The notes: generated by a model from the sequence alone, not told the origin. Numbered from the stretch's first letter, positions 1 through 6,324 are shown. The stretch is DNA of 9,571 nt from Archaeoglobi archaeon (GCA_029259455.1 JAPDIT010000056.1:1-9571), one strand, 5' to 3'. Translations and numbers: made by a program.

Positions 1-111
1 AGTGAATTTGGCAATGATCCTCTTCACCTTCCTTAAATCGAAAGTGTTAAGTATTTCCCTCAACAATTTCCATCTGTAGTCGTTTGGGTCGACTACGAGC
101 GGGATCTGCAT
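1..111 (-). CDS. Hypothetical protein, N-terminal fragment (runs off left edge)
   Basis: An open frame of 37 codons starts with ATG at 111 and continues off the window without a stop. The peptide begins MQIPLVVDPNDYRWKLL and continues with a basic stretch (RKVKRIIAKFT). A good ribosome-binding sequence, GGTGA, lies about 5 nt upstream of the ATG, and a TATA-like TATAAAA at 160-166 on the same strand supports real expression. I do not recognise the family. The visible part has no signal peptide or membrane segment and looks like the start of a soluble cytoplasmic protein. It is divergent from the acyl-CoA dehydrogenase, so it need not share its function. Confidence 0.65.
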   Translation of the reverse strand, partial: MQIPLVVDPNDYRWKLLREILNTFDLRKVKRIIAKFT

Positions 112-121
112 GCTTTCACCC

Positions 122-143
122 GGAGGAGGCTTTTGCCTCCTCC
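122..143. repeat. Perfect 9-bp inverted repeat (hairpin) with 4-nt loop
   Basis: The arms GGAGGAGGC and GCCTCCTCC are separated by TTTT, giving a GC-rich stem 9 bp long. It lies 11 bp upstream of the minus-strand start codon at 111. No T-run follows on either strand, so it does not look like a terminator. On the minus strand one arm is Shine-Dalgarno-like (GGAGG) and the other is anti-SD-like (CCTCC), so an RNA form could influence translation. The predicted start site near 138 would fall inside it, so it could instead be a DNA-level operator. Confidence 0.7.
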
Positions 144-159
144 TACATAACCTTTGCGG

Positions 160-179
160 TTTTATACCGGTTTATTTCC
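160..179 (-). promoter_or_regulatory. Putative TATA box region for the left-edge gene
   Basis: The minus strand reads TATAAAA over 166-160, preceded by the purine-rich GGAAATAAA (179-171), which could include a BRE-like element. Archaeal transcription starts about 25 nt downstream of the TATA centre, which would be near 138, inside the hairpin at 122-143. A small dyad (TTTCC-TTT-GGAAA, 175-187) overlaps the upstream side. This is motif reading only. Confidence 0.4.
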
Positions 180-296
180 TTTGGAAAGGATTTTGGTTGT
201 GCCTCTTTGTGTGGGAAGAATTTTGAATTGGTTATTTGAAGATTGGACAAGTCAAAGAAGAGATTGGATTGAGGATTGTGTAAGCACCCTAAAGGC

Positions 297-328
297 AAAT
301 ATTAAATGGTTTTTGTTAGAGGGGCGTC
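297..328 (+). promoter_or_regulatory. Putative promoter of the acyl-CoA dehydrogenase gene
   Basis: The AT-rich AAATATTAAAT at 297-307 is centred about 27 nt before the ATG at 329. That places the predicted start site at or next to the start codon, so the mRNA would be leaderless or nearly so. A weak SD-like AGAGGGG at 318-324 is also present and would be used only if transcription starts farther upstream. The rest of the 112-328 intergenic region shows only the hairpin, the minus-strand TATA element and AT-rich filler, with no convincing gene. Confidence 0.45.
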
Positions 329-1483
329 ATGGACTTCGAGCTTACACAGGACCAGAAGGATATTAAAAACGCTGCCAGAGAATTCGCCGTAAACGAGTTC
401 ACAAAGGAGAGAGCTGAGGAGTACGACAGAAATGAAGAGTTCCCGTTCGATTTGTGGAAAAAGGCGTGTGAGCTTGGCTTCATCGGTGTGCACTTTCCCG
501 AAGAGTACGGCGGAGCAGGAATGGGTGTGCTTGAGAACACACTCATCGTCGAGGAGTTCTGCAGGGCTGACAGCACGATTGGCAGTGCTATAATCCTCTC
601 GGACTTCTCATCTGAGGTGGTGATGAGGTTCGGCAGCGAGGAGCAGAGAAAGGAGGTTTTGCCGAAAGTGGCTGGAGGTGAGGCAATCACTGCAGGCTGC
701 TACACAGAGCCAGAAGCTGGCAGCGATCTGACGGCGATAAAAACGAGAGCTGAGAAGGATGGAGATGAGTGGGTTATCAACGGCTCAAAGACGTTCATAA
801 CAAATGGAACAATCGCGGATTATTACGTAGTCCTTGCCGTCACCAATCCTGATGCGCAGCCACGCTACAGGGGATTCACAACTTTCCTCGTGAAGAAAGG
901 CACTCCCGGATTGAAGGCAACCAAGATCAGGGGTAAGCTCGGCATAAGGGCTTCACCAACTGCCGAAGTTGTTTTCAAAGATGTGAGAGTTGACGATTCT
1001 GCGGTTATTGGAGAGCTTAACAGAGGCTTCTACCAAGTTCTGGAGTTTTTCGACGAGAGCAGAATTGAGATCGCTGCTCAGGCTTTGGGAATTGCTCAGG
1101 GTGCATTTGATAGACTTGTCAACTACGTAAAGCAGAGGAAGCAGTTCGGACAGCCGATAGGAGCATTTCAGGCTTTACAGCACAGAATTGCCGACCTCAA
1201 AACGCAGCTTGAAGCGGCAAGGTTGCTGATTTACAAGGCAGCGTGGAACTACGATCAGGGTAGGATTGATCCCGGGCTAACTTCAATGGCCAAGTACTAT
1301 GCCGGAAAGCTTGCTGTCAGGGTATGCGATGAAGCCGTGCAGATGCATGGAGGTTACGGCTACATAGCTGAATACGAGGTGGAGAGGTTCTTCAGAGATG
1401 CAAAGATTACCGAAATTTACGAGGGGACGAAGGAGGTTCAGCTCAACACCATTGCGAGGAGCGTTCTCGGCAAGTTCAGATAG
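329..1483 (+). CDS. Acyl-CoA dehydrogenase
   Basis: A 384-residue FAD-dependent acyl-CoA dehydrogenase, the usual full length for the family. It would catalyse alpha,beta-dehydrogenation of an acyl-CoA, the first step of beta-oxidation, in the cytoplasm, passing electrons to an electron-transfer flavoprotein. The all-alpha N-terminal domain spans about 1-120. The first family signature, CYTEPEAGSD (124-133), is followed by the middle beta domain with NGSKTFITNG (151-160). The C-terminal helical domain contains KQFGQPIGAFQALQHRIADL (271-290), QMHGGYGY (338-345) and IYEGTKEVQ (363-371). E365 in IYEGT matches the catalytic base position of medium- and short-chain enzymes. Chain-length specificity cannot be read from sequence. 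It appears monocistronic: a TATA-like box lies just upstream and a T-run follows the stop. Archaeoglobus-type genomes carry several paralogues, so I give no symbol. Confidence 0.95.
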   Translation: MDFELTQDQKDIKNAAREFAVNEFTKERAEEYDRNEEFPFDLWKKACELGFIGVHFPEEYGGAGMGVLENTLIVEEFCRADSTIGSAIILSDFSSEVVMRFGSEEQRKEVLPKVAGGEAITAGCYTEPEAGSDLTAIKTRAEKDGDEWVINGSKTFITNGTIADYYVVLAVTNPDAQPRYRGFTTFLVKKGTPGLKATKIRGKLGIRASPTAEVVFKDVRVDDSAVIGELNRGFYQVLEFFDESRIEIAAQALGIAQGAFDRLVNYVKQRKQFGQPIGAFQALQHRIADLKTQLEAARLLIYKAAWNYDQGRIDPGLTSMAKYYAGKLAVRVCDEAVQMHGGYGYIAEYEVERFFRDAKITEIYEGTKEVQLNTIARSVLGKFR

Positions 1484-1515
1484 TTTTTTATATATTTCCC
1501 TCCCCATTTTTTTTA
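1484..1515 (+). promoter_or_regulatory. Terminator T-run plus TATA box for the DUF373 gene
   Basis: Immediately after the TAG stop comes a T6 run (1484-1489), which runs into TTTTATATAT (1486-1495), a good archaeal TATA box. Its centre is about 25 nt before the ATG at 1516, predicting a leaderless transcript. A second T8 run (1507-1514) sits just before the ATG and could complete termination of the upstream transcript. No SD sequence is visible, in keeping with leaderless initiation. Confidence 0.55.
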
Positions 1516-2550
1516 ATGGTAAAAAAGCTTGTGCTTGTGATTGACAGAGATGATGACCTAGGGCAGAAGGCTGGTATTTTATCACCTGTTATCGGGAGAG
1601 AGAATGTCGTTTCTGCTGCGGTAAGGCTCGGCACAGCAGATCCGGAAGATTCAGACGTAAATGCCATGTTTGCAGCCATAAAAATCTACGATGCTCTTAG
1701 GGAGAAGGGAGAAGATGCTGAAGTGGTCGTTGTTTGCGGGGATAAGAGCGTTGGTGTCGCTTCTGACTCAAAAATTGCTGAGCAGCTTGACAGAGTGGTG
1801 TTAAATCTGAGACCATCAGCTGCAATAGTCGTTACTGACGGTTCAGAAGATGAGTTCGTTCTTCCGATCATCTCTTCAAGAGTTAAAATAGACTCGGTTC
1901 AGAGAGTTGTTGTAAGGCAGAGCAGAACGATTGAGAGCACTTACTTCCTTATAAGAAGGATGCTGAACGACCCAAAAATTGCAAGAATCACTCTCGCTCC
2001 TCTTGGAATGGTTTTCCTCGTTTATTCCGTCTTTCTGGTTATGCAGCATCCCGAATGGGGTCTCGGTGGGATAATATTCTTCCTTGGTGTCTACTTCTTG
2101 GTTAAGGCGTACGGCTGGGAGCAGAACATAGCGAATTTTCTCGATACAGTTCGTGTATCGTTGGTGGAGGGAAGACTTTCCTTCATCTTCTACGTTACAT
2201 CAGCCATATTGCTAATAATCGGCATTGTGAACGGTTTCAACGTTTCCGCTAACATTCCAGAGGTAGCAGAGGCGATTTCGAGCTTCATTTTCTACAGCAC
2301 CTGGTGGTTCGTCCTTTCCGGGATATTCGCACTGCTTGCAAGGGCCGCTGATGCCTACGCCGAAAACAGAAGAGTTTCAAAGTACTTCACAATAATATTC
2401 CTGCTGATAGCCTTTGGCTTGGTCGTCTGGGCCTCCGCTGCCTACGTGCTCAACCCAGAAGCTCCAGATGCATTGCAGAACTTTGCCGGGTCAATTGTGG
2501 GTGCAATACTAATCGCTGCCATAGGTGTTTTCACGCTGAAGAGACTCTAA
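1516..2550 (+). CDS. DUF373 family membrane protein
   Basis: A 344-residue protein that I assign to the archaeal DUF373 family; its biochemical function is unknown. The N-terminal half (about 1-155) looks soluble. It has an acidic nucleotide- or metal-binding-like opening (VIDRDDDLGQKAGI, 8-21), then GR (27-28), a second acidic motif DGSEDE (108-113) and a conserved-looking basic stretch (RVVVRQSRTIESTYFLIRRM, 130-149). The C-terminal half has about six hydrophobic segments, near 158-177, 182-200, 222-240, 256-275, 290-312 and 323-341. This suggests an integral membrane protein with a large cytosolic N-terminal domain. No SD is present; a TATA box 25 nt upstream predicts a leaderless mRNA. 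Its last 42 bp overlap the convergent taw3 gene. The family call rests on memory of the DRDDDLG opening plus the membrane architecture. Confidence 0.85.
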   Translation: MVKKLVLVIDRDDDLGQKAGILSPVIGRENVVSAAVRLGTADPEDSDVNAMFAAIKIYDALREKGEDAEVVVVCGDKSVGVASDSKIAEQLDRVVLNLRPSAAIVVTDGSEDEFVLPIISSRVKIDSVQRVVVRQSRTIESTYFLIRRMLNDPKIARITLAPLGMVFLVYSVFLVMQHPEWGLGGIIFFLGVYFLVKAYGWEQNIANFLDTVRVSLVEGRLSFIFYVTSAILLIIGIVNGFNVSANIPEVAEAISSFIFYSTWWFVLSGIFALLARAADAYAENRRVSKYFTIIFLLIAFGLVVWASAAYVLNPEAPDALQNFAGSIVGAILIAAIGVFTLKRL

Positions 2551-3096
2551 AACAACCTTTAACCTCCTCAATTTTTCCTTTCCCTTGAATAGTTTCTCGT
2601 TCGCCCATTTGACAACATGCTCAAGATATCTTTCGTCGATGAGCATCCTGTTTCTTTCAGCAATTGGGAGTTCGAGTCTCTCAAGAGATGCCACCTCAAC
2701 CACAAAATTGTTTAGGGATATTATACCACTCCTCCTGAATCCGGCTTGGTTTGCAACGTCCATCAGAGCTTTTGCAGCCTCAATATCCCTGCATGCAACA
2801 TGAATGATGGGTGGATACTGAATGAGCCAGGCGGTGTTTCTGCTCTTCATCGCTGCTTCCTTGACCTCTTCAGCCTCAACACCCTCATGCCACTTGCCCA
2901 AAAACTCGGAGTTGACTTTATCTCCCGGCTTTTTGAGATCTATAACAGCTATCCTACCGCTGCAGCTTGAAAGGGTGACAAAGCAGTCGAATTCGTTGAT
3001 GAGGTCAAGCAAATCTACTATGTCCGCATCAACCTTTCCCTCAGCCTTTGCCTTAAGGTAACCTTCAAGCCTTTCTTTTTTGAATTTCTCCCACAT
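2509..3096 (-). CDS. taw3: tRNA wybutosine-synthesizing protein Taw3 (N4-methyltransferase)
   Basis: A 195-residue TYW3/Taw3 family protein. The family uses SAM to N4-methylate the 7-aminocarboxypropyl-demethylwyosine intermediate at G37 of tRNA-Phe, in the cytoplasm. Visible family motifs are TLSSCSGRI (41-49), KWHEG (68-72), QYPPIIHVACR (93-103) and GFRRSGI (119-125). It is the last gene of the long minus-strand operon. The ATG at 3096 overlaps the rfcS stop by one base (TGATG), the usual geometry for translational coupling. A GTG one codon upstream (3099) is possible but less attractive. No SD is visible. The 3' end runs 42 bp into the convergent DUF373 gene, and I see no T-rich terminator just after the stop. 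The C-terminal 30 residues are basic and helical. Confidence 0.92.
   Translation of the reverse strand: MWEKFKKERLEGYLKAKAEGKVDADIVDLLDLINEFDCFVTLSSCSGRIAVIDLKKPGDKVNSEFLGKWHEGVEAEEVKEAAMKSRNTAWLIQYPPIIHVACRDIEAAKALMDVANQAGFRRSGIISLNNFVVEVASLERLELPIAERNRMLIDERYLEHVVKWANEKLFKGKEKLRRLKVVLESLQRENTYGSD
2572..2583 (+). terminator. Possible weak pyrimidine-rich terminator after DUF373
   Basis: TTTTTCCTTTCC begins 22 nt after the DUF373 stop. Archaeal termination often uses oligo-T, and this T5 plus T3 run is the only candidate nearby. It lies within the convergent taw3 coding region, so it may simply reflect codons. Low confidence. Confidence 0.25.
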
Positions 3097-4055
3097 CACT
3101 TCTTGGCAAGAGTGGAAAGGTATGCCAGATAGGCGTCAAGCTGAATTCTCTCGTTCGCACCCTCAGTAAGCCTGAAGTCGATCTCTCCAAGCTTGTCGAT
3201 GAGCTGAACCTTTAGGCTATCCTCTACTGGCATCGAAAGTATCTCTCTGAAGAGCTGCGACACTATATCCTCTCCACTCATTCCGTATTCTACCATCAAC
3301 CTGTCGAGTATCTCTCTCGCCTCCATGAAGTTGCCCTTTAACGCCGTTTGAATCAGATCCACCACCTCCTCAGGCCTTGCTGTTGCGGTTATCTGGTATA
3401 TCGCCTCAGCGTCCACGACCTCTCCAATCGTAGCAGCTCCCTGCAGAGCATTTATGGCCTTTCTAAAATCTCCACCCGAGATGTATATCAAGGCTTCAAG
3501 ACCGTCTTCTGTAATCTTCACACCCTCTTTTTTGCATATTTCCATCAGTCTCTTTTTCATCGCCTCTTTTGGCACGGGTCTAAACTTGAAAACAGCACAC
3601 CTGCTCTGAATTGGCTCGATTATCCTGCTCACGTAGTTGCAGCTCAGTATGAACCTGCACGATTTTGAGTACATCTCCATAGTTCTCCTCAAAGCAGCCT
3701 GAGCATCAGCCGTGAGAGCATCAGCTTCATCGAGGAAGATTATCTTGAAGGGAGCATCCCCAATTGGAGCCGTTCTGGCAAACTCCTTTATCTTGTGCCT
3801 CACAACATCAATCCCTCTCTCATCACTCGCGTTCATCTCGATAAAGTTGTCCCTCCAGTTCTCTCCGAACAAATCCCTTGCAAGAGCTATTGCCGTTGCC
3901 GTCTTTCCTGTTCCGGGTGGACCTGAAAACAGGAGATGGGGTATGTTCTTTCTTTCAACGTATCCTTTAAGCCTCTGAATTACCTCGTCCTGTCCCACAA
4001 CCTCGTCAAGAGTGCGGGGGCGGTATTTTTCAACCCAGATTTCGAAGTTCTCCAT
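3096..4055 (-). CDS. rfcS: Replication factor C small subunit
   Basis: A 319-residue AAA+ clamp-loader small subunit. With the large subunit (not in this window) it opens and loads the PCNA sliding clamp at primer-template junctions, using ATP. The order of motifs is textbook: RFC box near the N-terminus (EKYRPRTLDEVVGQ, 9-22), Walker A GPPGTGKT (45-52), Walker B IIFLDEADAL (105-114), the SRC motif supplying the trans-acting arginine finger (151-153), and sensor 2 in GGDFRKAINALQ (194-205). The C-terminal collar domain follows from about 230. No intein interrupts Walker A, although archaeal rfcS genes sometimes carry one. It starts 13 nt after the cofC stop with no SD. An AT-rich TATA-like GTTTTTATG at 4078-4086 in cofC could drive a separate leaderless transcript. 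The stop overlaps taw3. Confidence 0.97.
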   Translation of the reverse strand: MENFEIWVEKYRPRTLDEVVGQDEVIQRLKGYVERKNIPHLLFSGPPGTGKTATAIALARDLFGENWRDNFIEMNASDERGIDVVRHKIKEFARTAPIGDAPFKIIFLDEADALTADAQAALRRTMEMYSKSCRFILSCNYVSRIIEPIQSRCAVFKFRPVPKEAMKKRLMEICKKEGVKITEDGLEALIYISGGDFRKAINALQGAATIGEVVDAEAIYQITATARPEEVVDLIQTALKGNFMEAREILDRLMVEYGMSGEDIVSQLFREILSMPVEDSLKVQLIDKLGEIDFRLTEGANERIQLDAYLAYLSTLAKK

Positions 4056-4068
4056 TAAAGTTTTTTAA

Positions 4069-4689
4069 TTACGGTTGCATAAAAACTCTACGTTCAAGTC
4101 TGGGTGTTTTCTCAAAACTCACAGAGAAACCGATATCCTTCAAAAACCTATATGACCTCTTCCCCTCCCCATGCATCATGAGCTCAAGAAGGTCGTTCTC
4201 GTCATCGATGTCGACTGATGAGAAGAAAGAATCGAAGATTTTCGCTTTCATCCCTGATTTTAGGGCTATTTCAAGGTGTTTGAAGAAACTTCCGTAATGA
4301 TAAGAAACTCTGAACCCTCTTTTTCTTACGAGAAGCATGTTGGTCCCCCCTTTCCTTCCGGGTGCGATGACTACGTCACCATCAATTTCAAAGAATCTCC
4401 TTAAAACCTCCTTGTTAAGGAGGGGGAGGTCTGACATTATCACTGCTAAGGGAACTTGGTCAATTAGCTTGTTAATCGCTGTGTTCAAATCAGAGTTATC
4501 AACTATAACCTTAACCCCCTCCAGATCAACCTCTGTGGGACACAAAACTAAAACATCCCCGAAGGGTTTTACAGCATCAACAACATCGAGGAGCATCAGT
4601 CTCGCAAGCTCCCCCCTCTCCTCCTCGCTGAGAAGTATGGAAAGCCTCGATTTGGGATTGCTTGTCTTAAAAGGGATGATTATCTTCAT
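4069..4689 (-). CDS. cofC: 2-phospho-L-lactate guanylyltransferase CofC
   Basis: A 206-residue CofC family nucleotidyltransferase. It activates 2-phospholactate (or a related three-carbon phospho acid) with GTP, giving the GDP-linked intermediate used to build coenzyme F420. It should be soluble, with a GT-A-like nucleotide-binding fold. Visible motifs are the N-terminal PFKTSNPKSRLS (6-17), where the basic residues sit by the nucleotide, DLNTAIN (67-73), SDLPLL (86-91), APGRKGGTNML (109-119), YGSFFKHL (132-139) and the acidic VDIDDENDL (159-167). The ATG overlaps the ftsY stop in the ATGA arrangement, and no SD is visible, so translation is probably coupled to ftsY. A tail of about 35 residues after 170 is basic and less typical. 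F420 is the main hydride carrier in Archaeoglobus-like and methanogenic archaea, which fits the organism suggested. Confidence 0.93.
   Translation of the reverse strand: MKIIIPFKTSNPKSRLSILLSEEERGELARLMLLDVVDAVKPFGDVLVLCPTEVDLEGVKVIVDNSDLNTAINKLIDQVPLAVIMSDLPLLNKEVLRRFFEIDGDVVIAPGRKGGTNMLLVRKRGFRVSYHYGSFFKHLEIALKSGMKAKIFDSFFSSVDIDDENDLLELMMHGEGKRSYRFLKDIGFSVSFEKTPRLERRVFMQP
4077..4086 (-). promoter_or_regulatory. Possible internal TATA-like element for rfcS
   Basis: The minus strand reads GTTTTTATGC at the very end of cofC. Its centre is about 27 nt before the rfcS ATG (4055), the spacing expected for a leaderless archaeal mRNA. rfcS has no SD sequence, which is consistent with this. The match to the TATA consensus is only moderate. 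Confidence 0.3.
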
Positions 4690-5726
4690 GAAAAGATTCT
4701 TTCAACCAGCCACTTCGACTCAAATTTCACGAGGTCATCGTACTCCTGTCCAACTCCAAAGAAGAGCACCGGTTTCTTTGTCACGTAGCTGATGGAAATT
4801 GCAGAACCTCCCTTGGGGTCAGCGTCGAGCTTCGTTAAAATGCTTCCGTCAATTCCCACAGTTTCTGCGAACATTCTCGCCCTCTCCACCGCATCGTTTC
4901 CGGCAATGCTCTCATCCACGAATATTATCAGGTCAGGCTTCGTCACTCTCTTTATCTTTTCAAGCTGGTCGAGAAGGTTCTTTTTGGTGTGCATTCTTCC
5001 AGCAGTGTCTGCAAGCACCACATCTATTCCCTTGCTCTCCGCATGTTTTATTGCATCATAAATAACTGCTGCTGGGTCAGAACCATGTTTGTGCTTGATC
5101 AGCTTAACCCCAAGTTTTTTAGCGTGCTCTTCTAGCTGCTCTATCGCCCCCGCTCTGAAAGTATCTCCGGCAGCCAGCACTACTGAGTAGTCCTGCTTCA
5201 TCAGCCTGTTTGCCACCTTGGCGATTGTGGTCGTTTTTCCCGTGCCGTTAACTCCGACAAAGGCGATCACCAAAGGCTTCTTCTCCTTCAGCTTCTCTTT
5301 CACAAATTCATCAAAATCGAACCTGTTTTCGTCAAGAATTTCAAGAATTATTGACTTGAGCTCTTCCATGACAATGTCGGAAAGTTTTTCAGTCAGCTTC
5401 TTCCTCCTACCAACCAGCCTGCTTTTTAAGGCTTCGGATATCGCATCAACAACCTCAAAAGCAACATCGCTCTCAAGGAGAATTATTTCCAGTTCTTCAA
5501 GGATGTCTTCTACCTTCTTTTCGTCGATGACAACTTCTCTGCTTACAACAAGCGCTGCTACCTTGTCTTTCAGTCCAACCTTTACCTTTTGCTTTTCAGC
5601 TTTTGTTTCCTCTCTCGTTTGCTCTCTTTCAACTTCAGCTTCTTCTATCTCCTCAATTTCCTTCTTCTCCTTCTCCTCTATCTTCTTCCTTAAACCACCT
5701 AACTTCTCCTTGAGAACCTTGAACAT
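4686..5726 (-). CDS. ftsY: Signal recognition particle receptor FtsY
   Basis: A 346-residue SRP-receptor GTPase. It docks SRP-ribosome-nascent chain complexes at the cytoplasmic membrane and forms a reciprocal GTPase pair with SRP54. A highly charged Glu/Lys-rich N-terminal segment (about 7-50) is the acidic A domain, short in archaea. The helical N domain follows to about 140, then the G domain with the P-loop GVNGTGKT (158-165), DTFRAGA (188-194), DTAGR (240-244), the guanine-specificity motif TKLD (298-301) and the closing GVGQEYDDL (324-332). I chose the ATG at 5726 because GGAGTGA lies 5 nt before it. An in-frame GTG at 5735, giving 349 residues, sits inside that SD and overlaps the pfdA stop. 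The gene lies between prefoldin alpha and cofC in the translation operon, and its stop overlaps the cofC start. Confidence 0.96.
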   Translation of the reverse strand: MFKVLKEKLGGLRKKIEEKEKKEIEEIEEAEVEREQTREETKAEKQKVKVGLKDKVAALVVSREVVIDEKKVEDILEELEIILLESDVAFEVVDAISEALKSRLVGRRKKLTEKLSDIVMEELKSIILEILDENRFDFDEFVKEKLKEKKPLVIAFVGVNGTGKTTTIAKVANRLMKQDYSVVLAAGDTFRAGAIEQLEEHAKKLGVKLIKHKHGSDPAAVIYDAIKHAESKGIDVVLADTAGRMHTKKNLLDQLEKIKRVTKPDLIIFVDESIAGNDAVERARMFAETVGIDGSILTKLDADPKGGSAISISYVTKKPVLFFGVGQEYDDLVKFESKWLVERIFS

Positions 5727-5731
5727 TCGAT

Positions 5732-5738
5732 TCACTCC
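5732..5738 (-). promoter_or_regulatory. Ribosome binding site deciding the ftsY start
   Basis: The minus strand reads GGAGTGA, 5 nt before the ATG at 5726. Its last three bases are the TGA stop of pfdA. The GTG inside it, in frame with ftsY at 5735, is therefore better read as part of the SD than as the start. Confidence 0.6.
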
Positions 5739-6145
5739 TGCTTTTGTTTTGCAGCAACTTCTTGCTGGATTTTTTGAACCTGAGCCAGAATTTGCTGAAG
5801 CATCGATGTAATCTTCTCCTGATTTTCTTCAATTCTCTTTATTCTCTTTTTGACGAATTCTATTGCTTCTCCAACTTCTCTCTCCACAACAACACCACTG
5901 CCGATGTCAACGAGCATTTTCTTGCTGTTTTTCACGTCAACGTAGGCGAAAACCCCCCCTCCAATGTTCATCAGAGCTTCAACGTTGTTGTCTATAGATT
6001 CAAAAAACTCAAGCGTTTCAAGCGTTTTTCTGTACTCGTTCTCCAGAACTTCAAGCTCTATGATTCTTCTCTGAAGCGCTTCAGCCTCTTCCTGTAATAT
6101 CTGCAGAGTTGCAATTTTCTCCTGAATTTCCTTCTCAGAACTCAT
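5732..6145 (-). CDS. pfdA: Prefoldin subunit alpha
   Basis: A 137-residue prefoldin alpha subunit. Archaeal prefoldin is a hexamer of two alpha and four beta subunits that captures unfolded proteins on coiled-coil tentacles and hands them to the thermosome. The predicted layout fits: an N-terminal coiled coil (about 1-50), a central beta-hairpin region with GGGVFAYVDVKNSKKMLVDI (63-82) and GSGVVVER (83-90), then a C-terminal coiled coil rich in Glu, Lys and Gln (about 93-137). The start ATG overlaps the stop of the L18a gene (ATGA), and GGAAGTGA lies 7 nt upstream. The pairing with L18a/LX and ftsY is a familiar archaeal gene order. The beta subunit is not in this window. Confidence 0.94.
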   Translation of the reverse strand: MSSEKEIQEKIATLQILQEEAEALQRRIIELEVLENEYRKTLETLEFFESIDNNVEALMNIGGGVFAYVDVKNSKKMLVDIGSGVVVEREVGEAIEFVKKRIKRIEENQEKITSMLQQILAQVQKIQQEVAAKQKQE

Positions 6146-6315
6146 GTCTGTTTCACTTCCTCAATTTTTATAAGATTTCTCTTAACTTTATGGTTGCTTC
6201 CTATTAAAGAGTACACCTTCTCAAGGGCATACTTTTCGTTGTTCGCTTCCACGACTTTCGTGAACTTCTGCCAGCCTTCCTGAGTTTTGAACGCTCCTCT
6301 AACCTCAAACCTCAT
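6142..6315 (-). CDS. rplX: 50S ribosomal protein L18Ae / LX
   Basis: A small 57-residue protein starting MRFEVRGAF and ending EEVKQT. It matches the archaeal L18a (LX, L20e) family: a compact basic domain with the opening FEVRGAFKTQEGWQKFTK, the ALEKVYSLIGS helix and a GSNHKVKRNLIKI strand near the end. It is a component of the large ribosomal subunit. The start is well defined: GAGGTGAT lies 3 nt before the ATG, and the earlier ATG at 6320 is closed by a stop after two codons. It follows eIF6 by 9 nt, and its TGA overlaps the start of pfdA. The gene is easily missed because of its size. Symbol usage varies among databases (rplX, rpl18a, rpl20e). Confidence 0.93.
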   Translation of the reverse strand: MRFEVRGAFKTQEGWQKFTKVVEANNEKYALEKVYSLIGSNHKVKRNLIKIEEVKQT

Positions 6316-6324
6316 ACCATCACC

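Noticed and set aside
122..143. Hairpin as a transcription terminator
   Set aside because: No T-run follows on either strand, and no gene ends next to it.
154..366. A 70-residue plus-strand frame from a TTG codon in the intergenic region
   Set aside because: It has no SD, starts with TTG, and its 3' part overlaps the well-supported acyl-CoA dehydrogenase in another frame. It resembles no family I know.
3915..3945. Possible intein at the rfcS Walker A region
   Set aside because: The coding sequence runs through GPPGTGKT without interruption, and the protein has normal length.
4337..4792. A 151-residue plus-strand frame opposite cofC
   Set aside because: cofC has clear motifs and overlaps properly with ftsY. 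The opposite frame has low-complexity Ser/Leu/Arg content and no start signal.
5218..5811. A long (197-residue) plus-strand frame rich in Ser and Phe
   Set aside because: It is the antisense shadow of the Glu/Lys-rich ftsY N-terminus and pfdA C-terminus. Gaa/aag codons read backwards give ttc/ctt, which explains the composition.
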